In this document: in pieces, positions 1-10,300 of the stretch
Layout of the letters: each line of letters begins with the position of its first letter
How positions within the stretch are numbered: position 1 is the stretch's first letter
From: Anthopleura xanthogrammica
Taxonomy: Eukaryota; Cnidaria; Anthozoa; Actiniaria; Actiniidae
Direction: 5' to 3'
NCBI GenBank assembly: GCA_964019055.1
Contig: OZ025218.1
Coordinates: 1,943,191-2,007,190 of the forward strand
DNA length: 64,000 bases
Notes under the pieces: generated by a model
Seen by the model: the letters and a program-made list of their open reading frames with translations, nothing else
Told to the model about the DNA's origin: nothing
Databases searched by the model: none
Made by a program: the position numbers and the translations under genes

Positions 1-2271
1 TCTTACCCAGATGAGCCTTTTGACCTGGACCTTACCACTGCGCCTCCCTACCTACAACAGTACAAGTCCCAGCTGAAGTACGATCTACAATCAGCTGCGG
101 AAAGACAAAGTAAATTTTACTATAACGTCTCCCTGCCTCATTATCGAGATACAAAGTTTTTGAAAGATGCAGTAGAACGATACAAGCATCACTTAAACCT
201 AAAGAAAGCCAACCCAAGGACATTTCTTGTTCCTTGTTACGACTTTGACCTTATTTGGCATGCACATCAGTTGTGTCCAGAGAAGTATAATCAAGATATG
301 ACTGCCATTTTGGGGTATGTTCTCAACCATGATGACACAGAAACTGGCCGAGTTCCGGGTTCCAAGCTTTACGAGTCGGAAGTCCTAACAAGAGTTGCCT
401 GGAAACAAGCAGGGCTCGAATTCCCTAAGAGAGGTGCTATGTACAGGGGTGACCTGCTTCCAAAGGCACCTCCAAGGCAGCCCGGAATATTCAACTCGTT
501 AGCCACGTTTGACAGCGAGGTGGAGCTGTTGAAGATTGACACTCACTTGAACGCAAAGAAAAAGTTCCAAATAAGAATCGTTTCAACAAATTTTGAGGTG
601 AGAAAGTCTGTCAAAGGAGGAGAAATGTCCTTTGGAAATTCAATGTCCCCATTACTATCAGGAATAAAAACAAATTCTGCAAAGGAATTGCCAGTTACAG
701 CTACACTCTTTCACAAGAGGTTGTTTGGAAAAAAAGCTCTTCAAGATTCAGAAATACGTCTGAAGGAATTCCTCACTAGCCTGGAGAATCCTAACCAGAC
801 TTTCCCAGCACAGTACACTACAACTATTTCTCTCGACGAAGGAACTGTGGAGTTAACATTCCGAGTAGCCAGTCCACCAGCCATGAGTAATTTCGAGTTT
901 GACGTTGCAATTGATCCAAAGCTATACTTTATCAAAGTCAACCACGTGGCTCAAGTTCTAAGCCAGCCAATGCTCATGCTGTCACAGAAGAATATAGAAA
1001 AAGCATCTTTGCCTGGAGAAATGACGACCAATCAGATTAAAGATCACCGTGGAGAGGTTGTCTTTACCTGCAATATCGTGCATTCAGCAGATTGCATGCT
1101 TTCTGCTGTGGAGATCTTAGATATTTACAACAACCTTGCTGCTACTGCCCATGTCTTGGATACTGGTGCTCTTCCTGAAGCTTATGAGGTATCAAACGAG
1201 GGATTGGGATCCAATTGTGTTACGGTCGCAGGAAGAGAGGGAGCTCGAGCGATGTTGATTCGAGGTCGAGATCAAGACTATGGCATTTGCGTTGGAAAAT
1301 GGATCAAAAAAGAAATGAAAAACAGGCAAGGTTTTACAAAGAACATCTATTTTTTAGGAGTGAAGTATTACAACCTGAACGAAGGTGCTCAAGGGTGGTG
1401 TAAAGTGAAAAAGTTCAAGAACTCCAAGTTCCTACTCGTGCTTAGGCCAAGTAGCTCGTCACAGGTGCAAGTGAAGGTTGACCTTAAAGAAGGACACATT
1501 ACTGTGCCTGCAAGCGGGGCTGAAGATATCCCACAATGCCTTGCAGTAGGTTTTGCCGTGTCTGTACTTTACCTTCTCTGTCGCCCCTACAAACTCAAAG
1601 AAGCTGCTCCTCTTTGGAGGAAAACAAAAGTTGACAAATCTGTAGCTGGTGCGACAGATACTAGAGTACGTCGAAGAAGTCTTTCCGACAGGGGCAATGT
1701 CATGTATGCCACACCTTTTATGATGCTTGCTGCTGGATACTGCTGTATTACTGTGCCCACAAATGTATACCTAATGTCTGTTGCTGCTACGGGACATGTG
1801 GGATGGGATTTCTACCCACAATACTACGATAGCGTTGAGTTGGAAGAGATGGATCATGATGGAGAGTGGAAAGACTACATTGGTTTTGACGAACACGACG
1901 ATGAATGGGAAGATAATGCAAGTGTTGGATCGTTTGGGGATAACATTGATAGAGCCGATGACTGGGGAGATGGTGGTGCTGATAATGGCTATTGCGGGTC
2001 GTTTGATCTTGATCATTTTCTTCGTTATCGTGGTGCTTATGTTGGCGGCGGTTTTGCTGGTGGCTTCGGAGCTGGGGGAGGATGTGGTGGTGGGGGAGGA
2101 TGTGGTGGTGGGGGAGGAGGTGGCGGTGGGGGAGGATGTGGGGGTGGGGGAGGATGTGGGGGTGGTGGAGGGTGTGGTGGTGGAGGTGGTGGCGGAGGGT
2201 GTGGCGGAGGGTGTGGTGGTGGAGGTGGTGGTGGTGGTGGTGGTGGTTGCGGAGGTGGTGGCGGAGGCTAA
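1..2271 (+). CDS. Glycine-rich domain (DUF1399/GRDP-like) protein, 5' end outside window
   Basis: One reading frame is open from base 1 to the TAA at 2269-2271 (756 codons), so the true start lies upstream. The codons just before 160 continue the same frame and an internal start there is not needed. Window residues 80-90 read YDFDLIWHAHQ, the hallmark of the DUF1399/GRDP family: conserved Trp and His in a region that starts many plant and animal glycine-rich-domain proteins. An acidic stretch (about residues 615-660) precedes a tail of about 75 residues made almost only of Gly with regularly spaced Cys (from about base 2041). The family is poorly characterised. Plant members have been linked to stress and development, so no precise function is claimed. 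The whole visible part is one exon of more than 2.2 kb, unlike its intron-rich neighbours. The identity of the domain is fairly sure; the role is unknown. Confidence 0.8.
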   Translation, partial: SYPDEPFDLDLTTAPPYLQQYKSQLKYDLQSAAERQSKFYYNVSLPHYRDTKFLKDAVERYKHHLNLKKANPRTFLVPCYDFDLIWHAHQLCPEKYNQDMTAILGYVLNHDDTETGRVPGSKLYESEVLTRVAWKQAGLEFPKRGAMYRGDLLPKAPPRQPGIFNSLATFDSEVELLKIDTHLNAKKKFQIRIVSTNFEVRKSVKGGEMSFGNSMSPLLSGIKTNSAKELPVTATLFHKRLFGKKALQDSEIRLKEFLTSLENPNQTFPAQYTTTISLDEGTVELTFRVASPPAMSNFEFDVAIDPKLYFIKVNHVAQVLSQPMLMLSQKNIEKASLPGEMTTNQIKDHRGEVVFTCNIVHSADCMLSAVEILDIYNNLAATAHVLDTGALPEAYEVSNEGLGSNCVTVAGREGARAMLIRGRDQDYGICVGKWIKKEMKNRQGFTKNIYFLGVKYYNLNEGAQGWCKVKKFKNSKFLLVLRPSSSSQVQVKVDLKEGHITVPASGAEDIPQCLAVGFAVSVLYLLCRPYKLKEAAPLWRKTKVDKSVAGATDTRVRRRSLSDRGNVMYATPFMMLAAGYCCITVPTNVYLMSVAATGHVGWDFYPQYYDSVELEEMDHDGEWKDYIGFDEHDDEWEDNASVGSFGDNIDRADDWGDGGADNGYCGSFDLDHFLRYRGAYVGGGFAGGFGAGGGCGGGGGCGGGGGGGGGGGCGGGGGCGGGGGCGGGGGGGGCGGGCGGGGGGGGGGGCGGGGGG
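2052..2268 (+). repeat. GGN-type low-complexity tract encoding the Gly/Cys tail
   Basis: A purine-rich GGT/GGA/GGG repeat with interspersed TGT codons encodes runs of 3-11 Gly separated by single Cys. The complementary strand gives a long Thr/Ser/Pro frame and other frames give Trp- or Val-rich products. These are artefacts of the repeat. Confidence 0.85.
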
Positions 2272-2451
2272 ATATATGGGATGCAATAATCTCGACAGGA
2301 TTTCATATAAACATAAATCATATGTCACAAGATCGGAGCATCCACACCTTGTACATTAAGAAATTACATTAACTGAATCAAATGTTGACTGTTTAACTGT
2401 ATGGCTATCCAGTTACTTCCCAAAGCATCTATGCATTGTAATAACAATATT

Positions 2452-2663
2452 ATTACAGCGCGACGCTCAAAAGTATGACCACATTTAATGTATTTGCATA
2501 CTTCTATGCACGGGATTTTGTACTTTAAGCCGACACAATTGATGCAAAGCTGTCTGTTTTTACCAAATAAGGCGTGTAAAAGCTCGTTTGGAGCAAAAAG
2601 CCCGTGCATAGAAGTATGCGAATACATTAAAAGTGGGAATATTTTTGCGCGTCGCGCTGTAAC
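2452..2663. repeat. Foldback/MITE-like inverted repeat
   Basis: The left arm begins TTACAGCGCGACGC and the right arm ends with its near complement GCGTCGCGCTGTAA. Inner stretches also pair, for example GCATACTTCTATGCACGGG with CCCGTGCATAGAAGTATGC. Total about 212 bp, no coding potential. It lies between the GRDP-like gene and a LINE fragment. Confidence 0.75.
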
Positions 2664-2764
2664 GTAACTATACCTATGTAAGAATGCATCTTCATATGAT
2701 GTGTCCTAGCCGGAACCCATCGAAATAACTTTAAAAATCGGCTGATGCTTTTGGTTTTGTTTTG

Positions 2765-3655
2765 AAAAAGTACTTTGAGTCATCTATGTATCGTAATAAC
2801 TGGAGCAACCTGTACCCAAGGAAAAGATTAAATGATGCATCAGCATATATACTGGTACAGAACTGTGCGGCAAAACTTAATATCTTCAATCAGAGAAAGT
2901 ATGACCATGTTACTCCTCTTATGAAACAGCTTCATTGGCTTCCTGTCAAATACCGCATAGTGTTCAAAGTACTGATCATTACGTGTAAAGCCCTCAACGG
3001 ACTTGCACCTGTTTATATCATGGATTTACTGGAAAGATATGTTCCAGCACGTTCTTTACGCTCTATTAACCAGTTACTGCTCAAAGTTCCAAGTACTAAC
3101 ACCGTAACTTATGGGGACCGTGCTTTCAGTGTTGCAGCGCCGAAATTATGGAACTCTATCCCGTTTGACATAAGGTCATGTGAAAATTTAAGTACATTTA
3201 AATCTAAACTTAAGACTCATTTATTTCGTATGGCTTATTCTTGATTTATTAATTGACTTTGTCATGGCATAGTTGCCTCCTTATCGTTTTTAGTTCTTTT
3301 TGTCGCCTTGACAATATTAGTATTAAGTTTTAGGACTTCTTAAGATATTGATTAGAGTGGTTTTCATTAACCCGTGAAACAAAGTGTGCTTATTAAAGTG
3401 TAATAGTCAGATAAACACAATAGAAAACAAAATAATTAGAGTGAAGTAATGCGTATATTACACTAAAGTGTATTTCACGGGTTTACTATGAGAATCACTC
3501 TATCATAGAGTTAACTTTTCTAATCTTGAATTACAATTTTTAGGATTTTTTATGGGATTTATTATTGGGTTAGTTTTTCTTTTATTGTTAAGCACCTTAG
3601 AGCCTTGGATAAGGCGCTATAGAAATAATGATTTATTATTATTATTATATACTCT
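2765..3655 (+). mobile_element. 5'-truncated non-LTR retrotransposon (CR1/L2-like) 3' end
   Basis: The frame ending at 3244 encodes only the C-terminal tail of a LINE ORF2. It has LHWLPVKYRI, a KALNGLAP block, then GDRAFSVAAPKLWNSIP and FKSKLKTHLFR, the usual order downstream of the reverse transcriptase in CR1/L2/Rex-type elements. The catalytic RT domain is absent, so this is a dead 5'-truncated copy. The 3' end has the typical AAGGCGCTATAGAAATAAT stretch followed by an (ATT)n tail near 3635-3650. A foldback element (3352-3504) sits inside its 3' UTR. It is intergenic and shows no link to the neighbouring genes. Confidence 0.8.
3352..3504. repeat. Foldback element inside LINE 3' UTR
   Basis: The ends TAGAGTGGTTTTCATTAACC and, at the other side, GGTTTACTATGAGAATCACTCTA are imperfect inverted repeats. 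Inner CCGTGAAA pairs with TTTCACGG. About 150 bp. Confidence 0.6.
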
Positions 3656-4083
3656 GTGCTGGAATACACGATGCACAATGATGTGATATAGCTTCAAATA
3701 GCTTGTTGCACTCTAATATAGCTAGCTATTTTTTTCAGGTCGTTTATGGAACACAATGATACTCAATCTAAATATAACTGAGGGGATGTTAGGAATAAAT
3801 TTGTTAATTTTTTTTCTTGTACTTTATTCATTTTTCCTTTATGTATGTATATGCGAGGTTCAGTTTTTAACCGTGGGCACGTCGCCACTGCTTGCTTGTC
3901 TCGAGTAACCAAGCAGAAACTAAGGTCATCGCAATCTCTTGACCTGGACACAATGCATCATATTCTGGGTATGTAAACCAAAACTTGAAAAAAGATTCTG
4001 TGATTAGGAATGAAGCTATCTAGTGAAAAATAGCTTACTTCTGTCTTCTGGGTTTTAATGAAAAATAACTTGTGATTTTTTGG

Positions 4084-4331
4084 ATGGACGAAGAAAGTAA
4101 AATAAAGTTTGGCTACAAAAAGCAACAACGATGTCGATGTATAATTGCTGTGGTCTTGGTAATCTTAGCATTTTTTCTTGGCTTTGTCATTGGATACTTT
4201 TCTCACAAGACGCCATCCAAAGACAAAACTTCGTCCACAGATTCTCGGAGCGTAAACAAAGATACAAGAGAAAAAGCTTCTGCTCTTTTTCAGAACAGTA
4301 TTGATAATGGCGAACTTGAAAGCACAGTCAA
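4084..4331 (+). CDS. Alternative first coding exon A of the GCPII-like gene
   Basis: ATG at 4084, donor GTAAGT at 4332. It encodes a cytosolic tail, an RCRCII basic/Cys junction, a hydrophobic anchor ending GFVIGYFS, and a polar linker ending in a Lys codon split by the intron. It is clearly homologous to exon B 1.3 kb downstream, with the same end phase and the same anchor motif. An upstream in-frame GTG at 4072 is not needed. Confidence 0.75.
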
Positions 4332-7300
4332 GTAAGTAAAAAGTATCTCCATGTAATTACCGAAAAGATAGCAAAATATAAAAAGTAGCCATTTTTATCC
4401 TCAGAATGTATTTTTGGAGCAAATGCAGAAAAGATAGACCCCTTGCACGTGACGTGAAAACAGCTCAATTTGGAGGACAAAACAAAAGTATTTCAATCTC
4501 CTGAGAATTGGAAACCTATTGTTTTGTCCCCCAAATTGAGCTGCAAGTTATATGCAGTTTTCAGAACTCTTTGTAGAACAAGCCATACAACAATACAAGT
4601 CATTGCATTTGTGATGTGCATATATAGATATGCAGTCATGAACTTTTGTCTAAAAGTGAAACCAGTGAACCCGTATATAGACTTTAAAAATCAGTTATCT
4701 GTTTTTCTACAGAAAAAAAAAACAGTTGCAAAATAAATTAAATAGGTATGCTTGGAACGCAAATGCTTTTTTAAATCACATCTGATCTTATATCAGATAT
4801 TATTTTCATTTTTTAAATTTATTAATCTATACAGATCAATTTAATTGAAATAGAGTGCTTACACTATGTCCATGAAATAAAATCTAAATAGTTACTACCT
4901 AATAGTTTTTATTTAGTGACTATTAGTCACTATCACTCAACTGGAACAGCTTTAGAAACAATACACAAGGAAAATCAAATACTCAAGACAATAGAAAGAT
5001 AATACTTTATTTAATAGAGGCATACTTTATTGTTACTGAAGCTGTTCCAGTTGAGTGATAGTGACTAATAGTCACTAAATAAAAACTATTAGGTAGTAAC
5101 TATTTAGATTTTATTGCATGGACATAGTGTAAGCACTCTAAATTTTACACCTTAAAAAAGTAAACATATATACATATCAATCAATCAATCAATCAATCAA
5201 TTTATTAAAGTCATAGCGTGGGACTAGGTTACCCTAATTATCCGAGCCAGAGGCTCATGTATAAAACGTATGACATATGTTTATTAACTCATGTTGTTTC
5301 TGTAGCAATAATGTCGGTCATTTTGACATTCCGTGCAGTCGTTAGAATATAGATACAGAATTTTCACCCGTATACATAGTATTTGTTGTCCCGAAATTCT
5401 TACTGTAGGGTACTGTTACCGGTTTTGAAAATCTGTTTTTCGGAGCCAAAACAAGTGAGAATGAGTGAAAACCTCTAAGCTATTCAATGATAAGAGAGTT
5501 GACCTGGAGCATGTCAGTTTTGTTGTCACTTTAAGTGAGCCACTGTCTAAGTTCACAAAAGACTCATCCAAGCATTACTATCAAATAAGCGTCCCCAACA
5601 AACGGCATAAGTACTTTGCAAGTCTACAAAACCTTAAACACGAATCGCTTGTTGAGAGATGGACGAATTCAAAGACGAAAGCGAACTTACATTTAGGAAA
5701 AAGAAGAAACAAAGGCGTTGTCGATGCATAATTGCCATCGTTGTTGTGATTCTTGTGTTTCTTCTTGGCTTCATCATTGGGTATTTTTCTCGGAAGATAC
5801 AATCAACAAGCCAAGCCTCTTCTCCAGCTTCGCAGAAAGCAAACAAAGAATCCAGAGAAAGAGCTTCAAGCACCTTCCAGAGTAGTGTTGATAACCTTGA
5901 ACTGGAAAAGAATGTGAGGTATGAATGAGGCAGCAGTTCTTTGATCGAGAGTGATTGTGCAGGCGCGGGAAGACGGTCTAAACTAATGTTTTGCACGCAT
6001 TATTTGACTTGAATTTGGAGGCGATGGTGTCATCATATTAATCGTAAAGCCTTTTGATATGTGCCACCTTTATATCAAATAATCTTTATTGTCGACAATT
6101 GGTTTAAAATTTATTAATTCATCTGTGCTACTCCTATATACTAGGTATTTGATTAATGACTTGCTTGGAAATTTAGGATATGCTTCTAACATGTGTTCAT
6201 AGTATTTCAAGAAGTCAATAATGAATTAATTTGCACGTAAATAGTTTCTCAGTTTTGCATGAATAATCAAGGGCTGTAAGGTCAAGGAATAATGAAAATG
6301 TTATAAATACCGTTATATTTTTATGAATATTTCAATAGCCAAGTGGTCATTGAATTATTTCAATTCGTACGTTCGATTACATAGCATCAATTAATTAGCA
6401 ACACCTCAATTTTGTGTCAGAAAATATAGCACGAGTGTATTTTGTACAAGCTAATTTCATTGTTCATATACACAATAATATTACAAGTCCGTGTCTTCTC
6501 CCTCTACAAAGGTATCAGATTTAATTCAATTTAAGACAGAGAAAGAAGGGGGGGGGGGGGGGGTCGTGTGAAATTTATACCAAGGAGGTGGAGGAGAGAC
6601 GTACGTACCCTCATCCCCCTTAACCTAGTACTAAATAGTGTAAAATCCTTTGTTTACATTTGGTTATTCGTGCTATCTTGTGCATGCTTGGTTGTATGCA
6701 ACCTACTCGTGGATCATTGCCTCCAGTTGAATTGATCGCGTACCCCGATAGGGATTATGGGTCAACTATTTTTGGTTGCCATTTTCCAAGCACGGACATG
6801 GGAAATCCTAACCCAAATGTCGAATTCTCAATTCTGATTGGTTGTAATAACTCGATTTTAACTTAGGTCAACTCAGGTGGCTCTGATACGCAAGGGATAA
6901 AGACTTATAATCTTTTAAAAAATTCTATTGGCAGATATTTTTCCAAGCGTCCTCACATAGCGGGATCAGATCGACAGAAAGAACTGGCAGAGGAATTGAA
7001 AAAGAGATGGCTTGAAGAGTACGGTTTTGACGAGGTTGAGATGCCTGCATATGATGTTCTCTTGTCGTATCCTCAAGTTGACAAACCCAACAAAGTGACT
7101 CTGATGTACGGCAATGGTACGGTGGTTTACACTAGCAAAGGAGAAGAAACGGTATGTTATGGTAAACAGGAAGATAGAAATATATTACAAATATATATTT
7201 AATAAAATAAAACATACAATAATTCTGAGAGGTATAGTTCCTTTGCACGTGAGGACAGAACAAAAGAATTTCAATCTCCTGAGAATTGGAACCTATTGTT

Positions 7301-10300
7301 TATCCTCCAAATTGAACTGCATTCCGACGTGCGGCAAATGGTCTATACAATGGAACTTGCCAAAGTTCAAACGTTAGAGATGAAGCTCCTGTAGGCTCAT
7401 ATTTCCAGCCGTTGGGGTTTCGGGTAAACGAAGCCTCGGCGGTTGGATACCTGAGCCTAGAGTTCCTGTGAATTTGATAATTTTTTCCCCGCGCCAAAAT
7501 TATGCTCGCACGCGCGTCTTCTCTCCCTATCTTCTCTCCAATTCTGCTACTCTATTGATATTCATGCCATTCCTTCTTTTCTTCAAGGTGCATGATCCAG
7601 CAGAGAACGACACTCTTGTTGTCAGGCCAGTGCTTGGCTACGCACCTGCCGGTACCTTCGAAGGAGAAATAGTATTCGTCAACTATGGACGGGTTGAAGA
7701 CTTTGAGAAACTAAAGAACGAGTTGAATGTGTCTGTGGATGGGAAAATTGCTATCATGAAGTACGGGAAAATATTCCGAGGGGACAAGGTAAACATTGTT
7801 GTACTTATGATTATAATACAAATTCCCACTTTAAACTTCTTTAATTTTACATTTACTTTGCCGAGCTTTCGACCTACATTTATTGTTTTGTCCTCCAAAT
7901 TGAACTGCATTCCGACATGCTGCAAGGGGTCTAATACGTTTAGTTTAAGACTATAATTGAAATAACATGAAATAGAATGAGTGCATGAAATTGGCCACCA
8001 GTAATAATTATATATTTTATATAACTTTCCTATGACTTTCTTCTAAATACTATAAGTAGTTCAAATCATAACCTTTTTTAATGAACAGGTTGCAAATGCT
8101 GCACGTTTTAACGCCAGTGGAGCCATCATATACACAGACCCCAAGGAATACGCCCCTGAAGGGACCACGCCCCAAAAAGTGTACCCCGAAGCTGTCTGGA
8201 TGCCACCCACTGGGGTCCAGAGAGGTACCATATACACGGCTCTTGGAATAGGTGTCGGGGATCCACAGACTCCTGTACTACCATCAATAGAAGGAATATA
8301 CCGACGTCCATTGAATGAGAGTCAGTTGCCCAATATTCCTGCGCAGCCCATATCGTATGGGGACGCTAAACACTTTTTGAAGCACATGAAAGGTACCGCA
8401 TCATGAAGTATTATTGTCATATTCATCGTGGTTACACGATCGCCAAGCAATAGACCTTGTCGGCTTGGGCGTAATGTTTTTCCATTTCATGCCACATGTC
8501 ATTCCCTAGGGTATCATTTCTTTGTTTAAAGTTTGCGCATGAGAAGACACATGAATATGGATAAAACTCAAATATTACAACGAATCTTATTCTCAAGAGA
8601 ATGACACATGTCCTTAAATGAGGAGACCTTACGCCCAAGCCGAAAAGGTCTATAGCTTTGTTCTCTGGAGTTTCCAAACCAACCCGCTCATTAACTATGG
8701 TGAACTAGAATGATTTACCATGGTAAATTTGCCACGGTGACACCAGTTACACACATGCAAAACAATTTCCGCGGCAAACTGTTGATGTGTTGATGTAGAA
8801 ACATGTAGTTTCAGGGATTATTCTGACAAAACAATCTGATTGGTCCTTTTAATCTGCCATTTTTTTCTTAAACGAGAAAAAGATTGCATAAAATTCACTC
8901 AATATTTTAATTTTCACAATAGCGGAGTTCGAAATCGACATGGTTAGCATTAGTTTTACCTGTATGTTTTACACACCAGCTATGGCTATAAATTCAATAA
9001 AGTACAGTATTGTTCAATGCGCACACTAAGAAAATGCATCTGTGTCAATCTGGCGAACAAAGACTCTTGTTTCTAAGGGATGGGCATTATGTTAAGCATT
9101 ACGCCCTAATTCAATGAGTCTATTTGCACGTACCTTTTATTTGGTTTAGGTAACGAAGTACCCGAGTCATGGAAAGGAGCACTGCCGATAACATATCGAT
9201 TGGGACCCGGATTCAAGGAGAACATGAAAGTCAAGATGGAGCTTCATAACAATATCGAAGTCAAGACTATCTACAATGTCATAGGCACGATTCACGGTCA
9301 AGAAGAGCCAGATCGATATGTAATCGTTGGTAACCATAGAGACTCGTGGGTGTTCGGGGCAGTGGATGCAGTAAGCGGTACGGCTTCTACATCAGAGATT
9401 GCGCGCGTGCTTGGATCACTCAGAAAAACAAAATGGCGTCCAAGAAGAACTATAAAGGTAAACTATTTCCTTCAATTTTGGAGAGCAAAGAGTGTAAATA
9501 AAAGATCACCACGAATTTAAAGTAGATTAGTATGACTTTGAAACGGTACGGCACACAGCGCGCGAAATCTGCTCAAGCTATGAAAATGGTCGGAGTTACG
9601 CACGGTAAGTGCATACCTTGAACTTCACCGTTTGCACTAAATTAGTTTTCTTAGCCTTAGGTAGATCATTAATGCGATCATTTACAAATACCTTTAATAC
9701 CATTGTCCTCTTGTGGAATTCTCTGTACTTCGAGTTCGTTTTGGCGGGAACTCAGGGACGGTGAACGGGTAGTAGTGCACTCGCCCCTCATCACTAGGGT
9801 CTCGAGTTAAATTCCCAAAACACATGAGTAGTAAGAGTTTGTTAGGTCTCTCCAATGATTCAAGGGTTTTTCTCCAGGTTCTCCGGTTTTCCTCCCCCCG
9901 CAAAAATTCAACAACCTAATTTCCAATTCCAGTTAACCGTGACCTGACTTTGATTAACCAGAGACTGTTACCGGGTATCAATAAAATTTGACGGTTGAAG
10001 ATTTCGTTAACAAAGCTCCTCCAGAACGAGACTTCTACTAAAACCATCCTTGCCCTTTTTTTCAAACACTCAGTCTGTATTCTTAAATAGTTCATTTACT
10101 GCATGGTTTATCATTGTTTTTGCAACAGATTGCAAGCTGGGGAGGCGAAGAATACAGCTGCATCGGTTCAAGGGAATGGGTGGAGGAACACAGAGAAAAG
10201 TTAGACCAGAGAGCTGTTGCTTACTTGAACGTCGACATCGCAGTAGGCGGAAGCTTTGCACTAGAAGCCTTAGCAACACCACTATTAAAAGAACTTCTGA

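Noticed and set aside
1771..2359. Antisense Thr/Ser/Pro frame and Val- or Trp-rich plus-strand frames over the GRDP tail
   Set aside because: Shadow frames of the GGN repeat; the Gly/Cys frame continues an unbroken 756-codon gene frame.
7300..7956. Extended frame before the GCPII exon at 7588
   Set aside because: The upstream part is MITE M1 and intron; homology to the peptidase starts at VHDPAEND after the acceptor at 7587.
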